Part shown: positions 23,921-35,700 of the stretch, in pieces | Position numbering within the stretch: position 1 is the first letter of the stretch | Layout of the letters: each line of letters opens with the position of its first letter | Origin: Cylindrodendrum hubeiense | Taxonomy: Eukaryota; Ascomycota; Sordariomycetes; Hypocreales; Nectriaceae | DNA length: 64,000 bases | Direction: 5' to 3' | Assembly: GCA_014621425.1 (NCBI GenBank) | Contig: JAANBB010000004.1 | Span: 372,001-436,000 of the forward strand | Notes under the pieces: model-generated | What the model was told of the DNA's origin: nothing | The model's database searches: none | What the model saw: only the letters and a program-made list of their open reading frames with translations | Program-made: the position numbers and the translations under genes

Positions 23921-23947
23921 AAACTCTATTCATCAACCCCAAGCACA

Positions 23948-24307
23948 ATGGCTTCCGCTACTTTCACCCAAAACTTCGTCACAATCGACGCAGACCCTTC
24001 GGTCGGCTCCATCAACCTCGGGTTTGCTGAGGGTGACAACCTGGGGAATAATGAAGCCAAAGAAGCTCCCATCAGCGGAAAGTCTACCCTAGCCATTGTC
24101 AAGTACGAAGCTGGTGGCCAGGCTCGGGGCTTTCATCTTTCGAAGCCCATCGTCTTCAACCCCTTGGCTGCGATTAAGATTACTGGTACGCACCATTATT
24201 TGCTCTTGGGATTAAAGCTAATACACATTATAGGAGGGGCCAAGAAGGACAACACTATCAAGGCGACTGATGACCACGGAAATGAGGCTGTCTGGACTCT
24301 CGCTTAA
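23948..24307 (+). CDS. Small protein of unknown function, 103 aa
   Basis: Two exons (23948-24185, 24234-24307); the 48-nt intron (GTACGC..TTATAG) rejoins KITG to GAKKDNTIK, and the protein ends EAVWTLA. No signal peptide, no transmembrane segment, no cysteine. The text alternates polar and hydrophobic residues (FVTIDADPSVGSINLGF, STLAIVKYEAGGQARGF), suggesting an all-beta cytosolic protein. I do not recognise the family. The gene-like codon pattern, the intron that restores phase and the pyrimidine/CA-rich leader support expression. No functional link to neighbours can be drawn. Confidence 0.68.
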   Translation: MASATFTQNFVTIDADPSVGSINLGFAEGDNLGNNEAKEAPISGKSTLAIVKYEAGGQARGFHLSKPIVFNPLAAIKITGTHHYLLLGLKLIHIIGGAKKDNTIKATDDHGNEAVWTLA

Positions 24308-25088
24308 GTGGTCTGCACCCAAAGTGTAGAGCTGTTCCTACTCAAGCACGCTCCACCCCGTCCACAGTGGGGCGCATTTGTTCCTCTATAGGTATGGCTT
24401 ACTTTTGGATACAACAATCTCTTCTCGGGAAAGGGCATTTTTGGTCTTAGTCGAGGGCATTCCTCAAGTAGTCTAGTATTAAATACACGCTGCTGCCTCA
24501 CTTTTGCGTCAGTTCATGTGAAACCGGTCAAGATAACAGGGCGGTGAGCTTTTCACTAGTATTAGGTCTCGGCCTTAAGCTAAACTTATCATATATGTTT
24601 GTGGATTCTGACAGTACCATTTAAGGAGTTGTTGCCAGCTAGTTGGGAAAGGCAGGTGATTGAGAAGAATTTCTCTAATCTAGAGGTCTTCGGTAACGAA
24701 GCGTACAAGATTGCAGTATACTCACAACTCATACCAGCAGCTTAACTGAGCTCATTACTATTGTGGCTCGTGGTTGGGGGCCTCCTTATCATTGAAGATG
24801 TCATAGAAGAAGACATCAGAAAGAAACAAGGTTTCAATATCCCGAGTAACGCAGTTCTAGGGGCAGAATAAAATAAGAACATAGCCAAGAAGCGCAGGTG
24901 AGAGGAAAATATTTAGTAAATTTGTTACATTCATTGATTAGATCTTAATATTGAATCCTGACTTAATCAATCTGTAGGGAGGAATGTTATTTATTGACCG
25001 GAAATGCTAAACATCTAACCCAAGCGCATAATCCACGGGTCCGTGGCGTGTGCCGTCAGTGAACCCACAGTAGAGATACTGGCTTCTC

Positions 25089-25676
25089 TTAGAAGTCCCT
25101 CAAGTACTCACCAATGATATCAGCCGCCTTGTTCCTAATCGATTCGATGCCCTCAAAACCCATGTTGCGGGCCCAGTCAATAGCTTGGTCTCCAAGTACC
25201 ACAAGTAGTTGCTCGACGAAACGGTGCTGAACTCCAGTCTTAGCACTGTCTGCCCGTTCCGGGTTAAATCACGTACCTGATAAGGCTTGTTGTTTTTATC
25301 ATGAAACACCAGGAAACGCTCGGTACGTCCCTGATTCTGGCCAAACTGAAAATCATCGCCGACCTTGACAGCGATCATGGGTCCATCACGGTCTTGCTTA
25401 TCAATCAATGCTTGTAGTTTGCTGGCCTGGATGAAGAGCTGGCCGTCTTTCCTCTCTAAGCACTCATCAGCAAAAAGAAACCAGATAATTCCCACAGGAC
25501 TGCACCCTACCACTAGACGTAACAGTGAATCTGCAGCGTATATAAGTTTCAGTTCGTGTCCGGCCCATTTGTTTCCAACTGATGGTGAGCTTCGTTGCAT
25601 CCAGCGTCCCATCGGTAAAGTCGAGAATGTTCTCACTAAAGTGAATAGTGTCACCTTTGCCAACAAGGAGAGACAT
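25089..25676 (-). CDS. Hypothetical protein, 160 aa
   Basis: Model of three exons: 25511-25676, 25277-25455 and 25089-25226. Introns are 55 nt (GTAGGG..CTGAT..TTAG) and 50 nt (GTACGT..CTAAGA..TTCAG). The protein opens MSLLVGKGDTIHFSENILDF, continues ERKDGQLFIQASKLQALIDK and VKVGDDFQFGQNQ, and ends with an amphipathic helix (IRNKAADIIGEYLRDF). No signal peptide or known domain. Exon 1 has a competing open frame (LIYAADSLLRLVVG), so the first splice is the least certain part. Divergent from nothing near; upstream is an AT-rich block. Function unknown. Confidence 0.55.
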
Positions 25677-26528
25677 GATGAAGAGTGTGGTGGAAGATTA
25701 CAAGGAAATCACAATAATGGAAGATGTTGAAAAAAGGTTGAGTGTTAAGGATTCGGCTGGTGGGAAGCTAGCTCTGTATTTATATGCAGATAGCTATGAA
25801 ACCTTTGGTCTGGTACATGTCCCAGGCTTTCTTAATAATACAAGTGTTAGAGTGGGTTCTTGTACTAGCCTATGTGTTCATTGGCACATAGGTAGCTTGG
25901 GCTTCTAAAAGTTTCATCACATTCCGCAGTGGGCTAATGGGGGTGGTGTCAATCGATGTTTCTTAACTGTCAGACCGTGCGCACATAAAGTACTGCAGGT
26001 CTTACTTATTATGTCTTAAGAAGGTAGTTAATACCAGGGTTCCGCATTCGGACGCTTGGTAGCCCCCACTCTGTGCTGTGGATAGCTGAAATCCAACCCC
26101 TCTATTTATGTTTTAATTGATTAGAAATGTTCTCTACTAATATCTAGTATAAGGGACGTGTTCTGAATGTATTTAATAGAAAGGGTTTATTTATGATATA
26201 TCCCAAGTGAAGAGAGAAACGAAACGAAGAGTCCTAATCAGAGTAGAAATTCACAATTAGTTTCTATAAATTTATATAGAGAGTATTTGCATTATAATAT
26301 CTCTGTTGGAATCTATTTATTGGTTAAGTTAATTTCATCTTTAAGAATATTAAATTCTTCATACTGTATAGTCGATTTTATAAAATAATGGATATGTACT
26401 TAAAGTACCTACTTCTGTATCTAATAGCCCATAGATGACAAACCGATATGATATTAGTTGTTCTCTTCTATCCTCTTAACAGTCCCGCGACTTAACAGTT
26501 CAAGTTCCAACTCGAGGGCGGGGCTACT
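25677..26528. other. Intergenic, AT-rich block
   Basis: From about 26100 to 26470 the DNA is visibly AT-rich, with many TTTA/TATA runs and no frame. This may be RIP-type decay or simply 3' flank. Confidence 0.45.
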
Positions 26529-27882
26529 TTAGCGGGCAGAGAGCTCCTCACAGTGACCAAACCAAGGTAGACTCTCACCCTCCCACACAATGGTGCCTTC
26601 GCAATACGATTCGGAAATGATAATGCCGGATTGGCCTGCTGCCGGCCTGACCTCAGCGTCACGGATGGGTTTCTCAAAAGAGAAGAAGGCGTTACGGGCA
26701 GTGAGTGCGACTTTGAACTTGTTAAAGTACTGGCGTCCCGTGATCTTGCTGACAGACGGGTCCCACGCGCGCGTAGCTGACATATCGACAGGTACGACCT
26801 CGTGGAGCCCGTTGGGATGCCAGATGGTTGCCATGCTCGACGCGCCCGTGCCGTCCTTTCGTGGGGAGATTACCCAGACTTGCACCACGATGCCGTTCGG
26901 TAGGTAGGCCCAGAATAGATAGAAGCCCTTTGTGCTAACATCGAATGCGCCGTACTGCCGCTCAAGCATGCCAAAGGACTTCTTTGTGTCGATCTTGACG
27001 GGCGTTCCGTCGAGCGTGATTGTTCCCGTAACCGTTAAATGTGGGTTTGCCTATGAGGTGAGATTTAGCGTGGAATCTCGCCCGGTAAGAATGAAGGAGC
27101 AAAATGCAAGGGGTAAAGAAAGGGTGTAGAGGATAAAGGAAACTGAGAGATTCACAACATACCCAGTACCATGACCACCCTGGTGGAACCGTTGTAAAGT
27201 CATCTCCAAAACCAGGAGTCACTATTCCGCCCACACCCCCATAGTACATATTCTTTCCTGTCGGGTGCACCACGGTGTTCACCGCGATGCCGGCGAAGTC
27301 GGTGTCCAGGGCTATAGTGGAGAAATTGTCTGAACCCTTGGGGCTGGTGATATTGTGGGGCACGGACCGGAAGTTCAGAAATTCACTGTTGCCATATCCG
27401 GGCAACCTGTTGCTCGCGCCGATAGCCTTGAACTCAGATGGGTCGTTCAGGTCATTTAGGGAGTACATGCCGCCGGTTGTGGTATTTCCGAAGAGGATAG
27501 GATTAAAGCAAAGGTGGTACTTCCTCCCGTCGACTGTAGTCACCCAAAACAAGAAGTAATAGCTACTCGTTTTACTCTTTGATTAGTTTGTTTCTTTTCT
27601 CACGATTTCATCGCAATTGCGTGGGTTACTTACCTATTGATCCACTTGGAATCGGGATTGACGATTGCCATAGTCTTGCGAACATCATAACGACCTGCGT
27701 CGGTCTATCATACAACCAGCTTATTAGGATCGTGGAATCGCTTAGTAGGTTCCATGTACAGAGTGACTTACCCCATCATTCTTGAGAGTAGAGGGTCGAT
27801 AATACGGAGGTGTAAACGAAGGCAGGCATTCGGCGACTCTCACTAAGGTAGTGAGTGCCAGAATAGCATTTGTAAAAAGCAT
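26529..27882 (-). CDS. Secreted CrtC/AttH lipocalin-like protein (kievitone hydratase-like)
   Basis: A 367-residue protein from four exons: 27772-27882, 27634-27704, 27163-27562 and 26529-27050. All three introns (67-112 nt) keep phase. Exon 1 encodes a signal peptide (MLFTNAILALTTLVRVAEC). The body has the double-lipocalin pattern of the AttH/CrtC superfamily: SYYFLFWVTTVDGRKYHL, MYYGGVGGIVTPGFGD, PGWSWYW, ANPHLTVTGTITLDGTPV, ERQYGAFDV and KGFYLFWAYLPNG. This family includes kievitone hydratase, hydroxyneurosporene synthase and fungal lipocalin-like Diels-Alderases, enzymes working on unsaturated or aromatic substrates. A secreted hydratase acting on plant phenolics is the nearest analogy; a role with the NRPS locus 5 kb away is possible but unsupported. 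Confidence 0.82.
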
Positions 27883-28879
27883 GTTGTTGACGTCGGCCGG
27901 GTTAATGACGGTGATTCAAGAAACTGAGGTAGATATGAGCAAGACAATTACCCGTTTATGCGAGAGTGAATATATATTTGATGAGAAATCCCTCGGCAGC
28001 AGCTTCCCTCGGCTTGACGGTAATTATTAGACCCATATTTGAACAGACCAGAGAACCCTTGTTCGGATAGACCGGACAGACGAATTAGAGTTTTTTAATG
28101 TTCTTTCGGCTACCAAATTCCTCCACTCTATTACATGTTTAGGCTACGTTCTAGTATATCAGACCCACTGAGAACAGGGGGGCTCTGCCAGTGGAACATT
28201 GTTAGAAACTCAGTATGGAGCTGATAGACGGGGTACATTGTTCTTGACTAATAAAATAGATTCAATAGGTTTGTATTATAGGATATTAGATAATTTATTG
28301 ACTCTCATAAATAGTTTGAGTAATGGAAGTCCATAACTGGGCGGATCACAAACTTCTAACTCTGAAGTCGAGCCCTGGTATAAAGATTAGAAGTCCAACT
28401 TCGTCGTTCCGTGTTATAATTACGATAAAGCTTTCAGGGCTGGACAGGAGAAACTAGGCAACATACGTGTCGTCAAAAAGAAACTCAGTGGCGTTAACGT
28501 TGCTGAGGTTCTTCAGGTTAGTCAGTGGAAGTGAGCTTGAGGGACTCCTATGCATATCAGATGTACGCTATACTATGCTGTGACTACGATACGTACGCGA
28601 GAAGATCAGGCCCTACGTTGTTGTATTAGAGGGTGGACATGGCCGGGATCCGGTCTGTGTTGGAACTTTTGTCTGCTGACTGTGGGTTGCACTGAGGGAC
28701 CGTGCTCAATCATGTGCCAAGTTTTACAGTATTATTTAGGGTGGATGGCGCTCAAAGTCTCCGACGTAGAGAAGTAAGACTCCTCACCTGTACTTAAACT
28801 CAGCTCCGCCCGTCATCCACGTGCCGTAAGCGTCGAGGCAGTCGGAGGTCTCGGCTTCTCACCCCCTCACTTTCTCATA
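27883..28879. other. Intergenic, about 1 kb, divergent promoter region
   Basis: Between two divergent genes. AT-rich around 28240-28330. No supported gene or repeat. Confidence 0.4.
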
Positions 28880-29974
28880 ATGCCGCAATCAACATTTGGC
28901 TTTTGGGTGCTCGCGAGCTTGGTACACGCGTACAACTCACTCCGGTTCGGTCGCAACAGCATGGAAGCCCTTATAGGCCAGGCTATGAAAGATAGCGCGA
29001 CATTGCGGAAAACCTCGGTGCCATGGAAAGACGATGAGCCTCATCCGCAATCCTTCTACACATTCGACCCGGCGACTTCTTCGTGGAGTTCAAAGACCCC
29101 GTCAGACAATGATGCCCGAACTCTAGACAATGGCGGAATCAACAGCATCGCCCTCTACAGCTGGAACATCGACTTCATGCTTCCCTTCGCTGAAGCCCGT
29201 ATGAAGCCAGCCCTCGCCTACCTGGGCACCCTGATAAGCGCCAGCTCGCCGGACACGGCTCTCGTCATCTTCCTCCAAGAGTGCACGCCCTCAGACTTGG
29301 TCACGATCGCCAACACGCCGTGGGTCCGGGAGCGATTCCACCTAACCGACCTGGACGCAACCAATTGGGCGACTAATCACTACGGCACCGTGACGCTTGT
29401 TGATTCCCGCCTGCCCATCACGGCTGCCTTCCGCGTGCACTATTCCAAGACGCGCATGGATCGCGACGCCTTCTTTGTCGACGTGTCTCTCAAAAACAAG
29501 ACCGTCCGCCTCTGCAACTCGCACCTCGAGTCCATGGCCTTCAACCCACCCTTCCGCCCGCCCCAGATGCAGATCATAGCGCAGTACTTGCGTGAGGACA
29601 AGGTCCACGCCGCTTTGGCTGCGGGAGATTTCAACGCTATCCAGCCCTTCGACCGCACGTTGCACACGGATAACGGCCTAAAAGACGCGTTTCTGGAGCT
29701 GGGTGGAAAGGAGGATACGGAGGAGGGCTATACCTGGGGTCAGCAGGCGGCGACAAAGCTCCGAGAGACGTTTGGGTGCTCGAGGATGGATAAGGTGTAC
29801 TTCTGTGGAGGTGCTGAGGTAGTCAAGTTTGAGAGGTTTGGTATGGATGTGTTGACAGAGGGAGAGGAGGAGAGTAGTCAGATCGTGGTGCTTGGTTTTG
29901 AGAAAGCATGGGTGACAGACCATCTTGGTATTAAGGCCGAGATAAGAATTATTGAGAGAAAGAATGTAGTGTAG
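28880..29974 (+). CDS. Endonuclease/exonuclease/phosphatase protein, TDP2-like
   Basis: A 364-residue intronless protein with the EEP nuclease fold. Ordered motifs match tyrosyl-DNA phosphodiesterase 2 types: YSWNID (N96), FLQE (E134), CNSHLES (H215), AAGDFN (D250, N252), SRMDKVYF and TDHLGI (D347-H348). All catalytic positions of the fold are present. TDP2 enzymes remove 5'-tyrosyl adducts left by trapped topoisomerase II; many fungal homologues are uncharacterised, so nuclease substrate is inference. The first 60 residues are variable and start MPQSTFGFWVLASLVHA; an ATG at codon 28 is an alternative start. Confidence 0.88.
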   Translation: MPQSTFGFWVLASLVHAYNSLRFGRNSMEALIGQAMKDSATLRKTSVPWKDDEPHPQSFYTFDPATSSWSSKTPSDNDARTLDNGGINSIALYSWNIDFMLPFAEARMKPALAYLGTLISASSPDTALVIFLQECTPSDLVTIANTPWVRERFHLTDLDATNWATNHYGTVTLVDSRLPITAAFRVHYSKTRMDRDAFFVDVSLKNKTVRLCNSHLESMAFNPPFRPPQMQIIAQYLREDKVHAALAAGDFNAIQPFDRTLHTDNGLKDAFLELGGKEDTEEGYTWGQQAATKLRETFGCSRMDKVYFCGGAEVVKFERFGMDVLTEGEEESSQIVVLGFEKAWVTDHLGIKAEIRIIERKNVV

Positions 29975-30335
29975 AGCGCACACAAGTATCGTCATTGAGA
30001 TATGCTCCTGGTTTCGGGTTCTCAACCAGATTGCAGCTGTTGTCGTCCAAGATGTGATGCCTCACCGTCCCGCCCATGATTAGGTCATAGATCTCTTTGC
30101 CGCTTGTAAAGTTATCTCGGGCTTCCTCGGCAAGAGCGACATTGGGCAGCACGTCCAACTCCTTGTATATCTCTATATACCAGCCTGCGGCAGACGCACG
30201 AGTAATTTGGTACCCTGTCAGGGAGGTGGAGTGATCTGTAAGTAACTGCTTCAAGATGACGGGTATATAAGCATACCGAATAAAGTGCGGGATGCCCTGT
30301 GGTACCTTCATTGACGGTATATGATTGCTCATCAT
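29949..30335 (-). CDS. Hypothetical ORF, 128 aa, overlapping the 3' end of the EEP gene
   Basis: Open from ATG to stop, with protein-like texture (IRYAYIPVILKQLLTDH, GYQITRASAAGWYIEIYKEL, GKEIYDLIMGGTVRHHIL). No signal peptide and no domain I recognise. Its last 26 nt lie antisense to the end of the EEP reading frame. It may be the 3' part of a decayed gene or a real short gene; no intron linking it to further exons was found. Confidence 0.35.
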   Translation of the reverse strand: MMSNHIPSMKVPQGIPHFIRYAYIPVILKQLLTDHSTSLTGYQITRASAAGWYIEIYKELDVLPNVALAEEARDNFTSGKEIYDLIMGGTVRHHILDDNSCNLVENPKPGAYLNDDTCVRSTLHSFSQ

Positions 30336-31105
30336 GTCTTAGGCGTTGAGTGCTCGTTCTATAGATGGATGGGGTGCCTTGCCTCGCAGGTCTTTGGGGA
30401 ATTCATGGTGATGTTGAATCCCAGCCACAAGGCCTCGAGGAAACTAATTGGTGGGGGAAGTCATTTACAATACATTTTTCTCTTATAGCAACTCGACAGG
30501 CCGCAAAGTCGAAAATACAAATCTCATACCCGAGTTGGGTCAAATCCTCAACCAACATCCTAGTAGAGCTACGGAAAAGTGAATAAAAAGTTGAAAGATG
30601 GGGGATAACGAACAAGCAAAGAACCGCATCCTATTCATAGACTCATACCACCAGCAACGGATTATGACAGAATTAAATAGCCGATGTAGTAGTGCTTGTG
30701 CACTTCTGGGCTTCAATCAAATGTATCCCTTCTTGTCTCAACCTTAGCCCAGGTGGGTAATGTTGTATAAGGGTATGAAGAAAATAAGTACTTTTCCCTC
30801 TCTTATATTATTACAAGCACACAAAACTACCAAAACATCACACGGATGGTCGCTGGTGACAACAAGCATAACTCATCATAATGATCACAAGCGGTTTTAA
30901 GTACCACAGCAAGTTACTTGGAGAGTACAATAACTGACTGATTGGGTTGAACCAATAGTTCTAACGCGGAGCGAGACTTTCTGCTACAGGTAAATAGCTG
31001 GCTCGTCCCAAATGCAATAGAGTAACATTCATTCCATCTCACAGGAAGGAATACCATAAATGATTCCTCTGAAGTACCAAATACCCACAATATAGTACTC
31101 TGTTA
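30336..31105. other. Intergenic, about 0.77 kb
   Basis: Contains only short frames without domains. Probably promoter of the minus-strand ORF and 3' flank of the GST gene. Confidence 0.4.
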
Positions 31106-31795
31106 CTATATCTTGCCTTCTTCCTTGAGCCTATCCAAGAATTGAGCCGGAGGCTTGCCATCTATCATCAGTAAGAGATCAGGATCACCCTTTGCCCTGG
31201 CTCTCTGATAACCCCCACGTTCAGAAACGCGTTTGAGGTACCGTAGGATATTAGGGTACTCTGAAAGATCCAGACCGGAGAAGGTTCTCATAGTGGTTAG
31301 GGGAAAGACATTCATACAGTCAGCAGCTGTAAATTCATCACCAACTAGCCACTCCTTGTCCTTGAGATGATTGTCGATAAATTTGAGGAACTTCTCGAGC
31401 TGCAGAAAGTGACGCTGGGCGTGAAACTCATCCGGGTTGACATTGCTCAGCTTTAAAACCATTACACGAGTCAACTGAGGGTGTAAATTGCCGTTGGCGA
31501 AGTGAAACCAATAGAGATATTGGGCGTAATCCTTGTGGGAAGGCCCCAATGCAAGCTTGCCATTGCCATACTTTTGTAGTATATATTCGGCGCAAGCACC
31601 ACTTTCCGGTAGTGTTATAAGGTCGTCTTGGATAACAGGTGCTTGTCCAAGGGGGTTGAGGTCCTTGATGGACTGGGGGCTGAGAAATGGGTCTCGCTTG
31701 TGAATTACCAATCGGTAATCGATACCGAGCTCTTCAGCAAGCCAGACTATCCGTTCTGATTGAGAGACTTGAAGATGATGGATTATTAAAGTCAT
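31106..31795 (-). CDS. Glutathione S-transferase
   Basis: A 229-residue intronless cytosolic GST. The N-terminal thioredoxin-like domain reads MTLIIHHLQVSQSERIVWLA, with the cis-Pro motif in GQAPVI and the glutathione-binding LPESGACAEYIL. The alpha-helical C-domain contains WLVGDEFTAADCMNVFPL, the usual N-capping/hydrophobic-staple region. The reading frame extends 26 codons further upstream, but the family N-terminus and a TATA-like box at 31890 favour the start at 31795. GSTs occur in several fungal NRPS clusters (for example gliotoxin-type sulfur addition). No partner enzymes of that route (peptidase, dithiol oxidase, C-S lyase) are seen here, so general detoxification is equally likely. 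Confidence 0.93.
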   Translation of the reverse strand: MTLIIHHLQVSQSERIVWLAEELGIDYRLVIHKRDPFLSPQSIKDLNPLGQAPVIQDDLITLPESGACAEYILQKYGNGKLALGPSHKDYAQYLYWFHFANGNLHPQLTRVMVLKLSNVNPDEFHAQRHFLQLEKFLKFIDNHLKDKEWLVGDEFTAADCMNVFPLTTMRTFSGLDLSEYPNILRYLKRVSERGGYQRARAKGDPDLLLMIDGKPPAQFLDRLKEEGKI

Positions 31796-32742
31796 TTTCT
31801 TTTTGGGTGAATTTGAAGTGTCAAGAAATATTGTTTGAGCGAAAGAAAGTTTAGAATGGATGAAAGCGTACATGCTTAGAGACTCGGGATATATATAGAA
31901 TCAACCACCCGTTGAGTGGCAACGTTACCTTCACGCTTGGAATCCGACTTATTCCGTGATGTGGCATCCTAATGCAAGGTGAACCCGACATGCATATCGT
32001 ATCATCCCATGCAGAGAGAAGCTGCGGGGAACGGGCTGCATGTATGGAGAATTTCAGCCCGCGGGCCAGTCAGGATGGTTATCAGGGCAGCGTATTTCCT
32101 GCGCATGGCCACTAGGACGATTGATATATTTGCTAAATGTCAAAATACCCGTATTTAATACGAAGTGGCTAAGGTCTCAGACCACAAGGATAGGCACATG
32201 GGCTGTTTGCATAGTGAACACAATGGCAATGGACGTACGATGCCATCCTCGTGGAGAGGATTGCAGCTTAAGTTAATAACACCAAAATCACAGCTATTCT
32301 CACAGCGAAGCTATTGTGAGTGGCCTTGGAGAAGATCAACACTTTGTCAGCTAAGTGCTATGCATGACTAGTCGACTGTTTAGCAACCTCAGCGAGACTA
32401 GACTATCGCTACATTTAGGACAGTAGTGTGTTTACCCATCGAGTACTGTCTCTCGAGACGATCATCGCACTGGACAGGTTAAGCCGACTCCAGCAGCTAT
32501 TAACACAATTCGATACAAATCTCTTAAAGACAGCATCACTTAGTCAAACAATTCGAGGAAGCCATATCTGCGGGGTGTGTAACAATCTGTGAATATAATT
32601 ACTTAAACACCAAATCCTCCCAAGCAAGCATCTAGAGACCATGTATTAGCAGATTTAACGTTTAAATAGCTTCATTAATAGAATATATTTGTACCAATTG
32701 ATGGGATCTTGAAGCGAAAAGTCAATGATTCAGTGAAGCGCA
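31796..32742. other. Intergenic, about 0.95 kb
   Basis: GST promoter and the 3' flank of the NRPS gene. No supported gene. Confidence 0.4.
31890..31897 (-). promoter_or_regulatory. TATA-like element of the GST gene
   Basis: TATATATA about 95 nt upstream of the chosen ATG, inside the extended open frame, arguing against the more distal start. Confidence 0.45.
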
Positions 32743-35700
32743 TTAAAATGCATCTAGCAACTCGGAGCAGACTCCTCCAAGCAACGCGGCTTGCACTTTC
32801 GTCGTGTAAGCAGACCCCGCAATAAGCCTTACTACGAGTGTGCCATCATAACTCGGAATCCCAAAAATCTCCAAGAAGTTTACATGAACAGGAATATCCC
32901 ACATGTCTTTGCTTCCTAGTCCAGCAATGGCACCTGGGATGTCAAGCATGGGGTTCTCTTCAACGTTCTGATACTGTGTCCAGCAGCCAAAGTCTCTTGT
33001 GCTTTGCGGCCAGTCAGTGCAGTGTTTGACAATGTCCGAGAGACCAGTTGTCTCATAAGCAAGGCTCTCCGCGTATTGTTTTTGCAGGGCCGCAAGGCGC
33101 TCAGCTTTGTTGTGGCTGGAAGAAAATCGTACACGCACAGGCAGGCGATTTAAACAAGGACCAACAACCTTATGTAAAGAAGCAGGACCAGTGACACGGC
33201 CGGACACAACACGGCCAAAAACAACGTCAGAGGAACCGGTAAGGCGGCTAAGAGCGGATGCGCAAGCTAGGGTGAATAAAGAAGCATGCGTGATACCAGA
33301 GGGTGTTTTAGGCATAGGGACAGAGCGCACGAGCACGGTAGGTGGTTTGTCCTGTAAAGGTGGTACCTGATCGGACGGTATCGTAGTAATGAATGAGTTG
33401 CCAAGCATCTTGCGCCAGTAGCTATAACCCATTGCCTTGTGAGATTGAACATGTCTGGCGTAAAATCGGAAGTCCATGGTTTCCGGGGTTGAGCCTTTGT
33501 AGATGTTGGTCAAAATCTCAAGAGTTTGACCGAAGCTGATCGCGTCGTAAACTGCATGCGACATGCTGAATACGAGTTTAGCTTTCGCGTTCAGTCCGCG
33601 AATGAGCTGAAAATGAGCCAAAGGAACTCCAAGTGAAGCTGGTGACTTCACGTCTTGCTCAACAAGCTGGTGAAATACAGTATCGATGCAATTAACATCT
33701 TCCGTAATATCGATAGTGGGCTCCCACGAGTCAAATACCGCTTGGAAGAATAAGTCACCTGAGCGAAAAAAGGCCGTTCGATAGATATCGCAGTGCTCAA
33801 CCAGTTTCAAACAGCTGTGTATGAGACGATGTTCATCATGAATTTGGTCGAAGTCAATGTAGCTGTAGAACCATGATCGCCGAGGTGTATGAATGTTGTC
33901 TCTGAGATAGTGGGACTGCATGTCGGTTGCCGGCACAATATCAATGAGCTTCCCATGACCAGACTGAAGCTGTCGCATAACCTCTTCCTCTACCAGTGGG
34001 CTCCAGTCTGTACCATCCAGTATATCGAACTGCAGCTCTTCGCTATTGGCTCTCAGGTCAGCCTGATGATGGGAGAGCAGAAGATCAGAGATCATTTCTT
34101 TCGTAAGGATATCTGCGACTGCCAAGGAGATTGCGCTTTCACGGGCGATTGAAGCCAGTCTCATAGCGCTGATGGAATCACCACCAAGTTGAATGAAGTT
34201 GTTATCCATGCCAAATGAGTCGTTATCCAGAAGAAGAATTTGTGCAACAATCGCATGGAGCTTCATCTCTTGTGGAGTTTCAGGAGCGCGTCTTGCGATG
34301 CGGTCGACCCGAAGGAGGTCCTCCTTCCGCATTTGCGATGCAGATTTGCAGAGTTTACCACGATCAACTTTCCCTGATGTGGTATTTGGAATACTGTCCA
34401 CAATGACATAGCCATTCGGAATCATGTAGCTCGGTAGCGTGGCTGATAGGCGATCCCTGGTGAAAGTAGCAAGTTCTTGGGTATAAGCTCGTGGCTCGGG
34501 CGTACCGGAACTACTTCCTTCATCCGCGAGCTTGATGAAGGCCACTAGGACAGATTCAGTCAGACCAGCTGGCTTGACTATATCTACAACAACCTGGGAT
34601 GCAGTAGCCTCTCCAATGATATTGAATATGTGGTGCTCAATCTCCCCAAGCTCGACACGTTGGCCACGGATCTTTCGCTGAGCATCCTTGCGTCCAATAA
34701 ACTCCAGGTTACCATCTTCTTCGTATCGAACTAGGTCACCTGTGCGATACAAACGTCCTTGGCGACCTGCAAATCCAGGACAGCCTCGGATGAGCCATTC
34801 GGGATCGTTGACGAATGATGCCCGTGTTGTCTCCGGATCGTCAAGATAGCCTTGTCCCAAAAGCGGCCCTTCAAGCCAAAGCTCGCCAACGTCACCAACG
34901 GCCACTAAAGATTGGCCGTCTTCGGGTTCAACGATCCAAGTTTGTGCTCCAAGGCCTTTACCAATGATGACTCTGCTCCGCGCGGGATCGAGGTTGTGGG
35001 AAATGGAGATTGGAGTACATTCGGATGGGCCATACGAGTGGATAATATGTGCCCGGTCTCTCCAATAGTCAATCTCGTCACGGGGCAAGTTTTCACCACC
35101 GTAGTTGATAACCTTTAGTTCTGCTCCATGCAATAGTTTGCCAACTGTAGGGGTAATGAACGCCGTGTTGGCGTATCTGCGAGCAATGGCTTCTTTGGGC
35201 TCGTTTTGAATCTCGTGTTGAGATGGAACACACAGACACCCCCCCGCGCAAAAGGTATACAACACATTGAGCCAGGAGACATCGAAGGCATAAGACACAA
35301 AATCGTAGGCGCGAGTATGAGGGCCGAACTGAAGTTGCATTTGGCCATAATTGAGTGCACTTGTAAAATTTGAGTGGCTGATGATTGCACCTTTGGGAGT
35401 TCCGGTTGAGCCAGACGTGAACACGACATAGAGCCAAGTGTCCGGGTCCACGGCTGGCAGACACAAATCTGCAGGCGGCCTGAAAGAATGCATCTGAGCC
35501 TCGCCCACCACTATGACTAGCGTAGTCGAAGGAACTAACTCGCGCGCTCGAAATTCCTGTTCAACAGATGTAAGAATAATTTGGGGCTTGGCAAGAGTCA
35601 TAACCATCTGCAGACGGCCAGCGGGGACTGTAGCGTCGAGTGCAACTGACGTGCCGTTGGCTTTCATGACTGCAATTTGGCAAACCGATGTCCATTTTGA

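Larger units (their letters stand above)
21142..23947. other. Intergenic, about 2.8 kb, repeat-bearing
   Basis: No supported gene. It contains a dispersed repeat (21628-21707), an 82-nt-period direct repeat (22073-22222), an inverted repeat (22458-22627) and a CA microsatellite just before the next gene. A 156-codon minus-strand frame at 22793-23263 has no recognisable domain. Confidence 0.5.
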
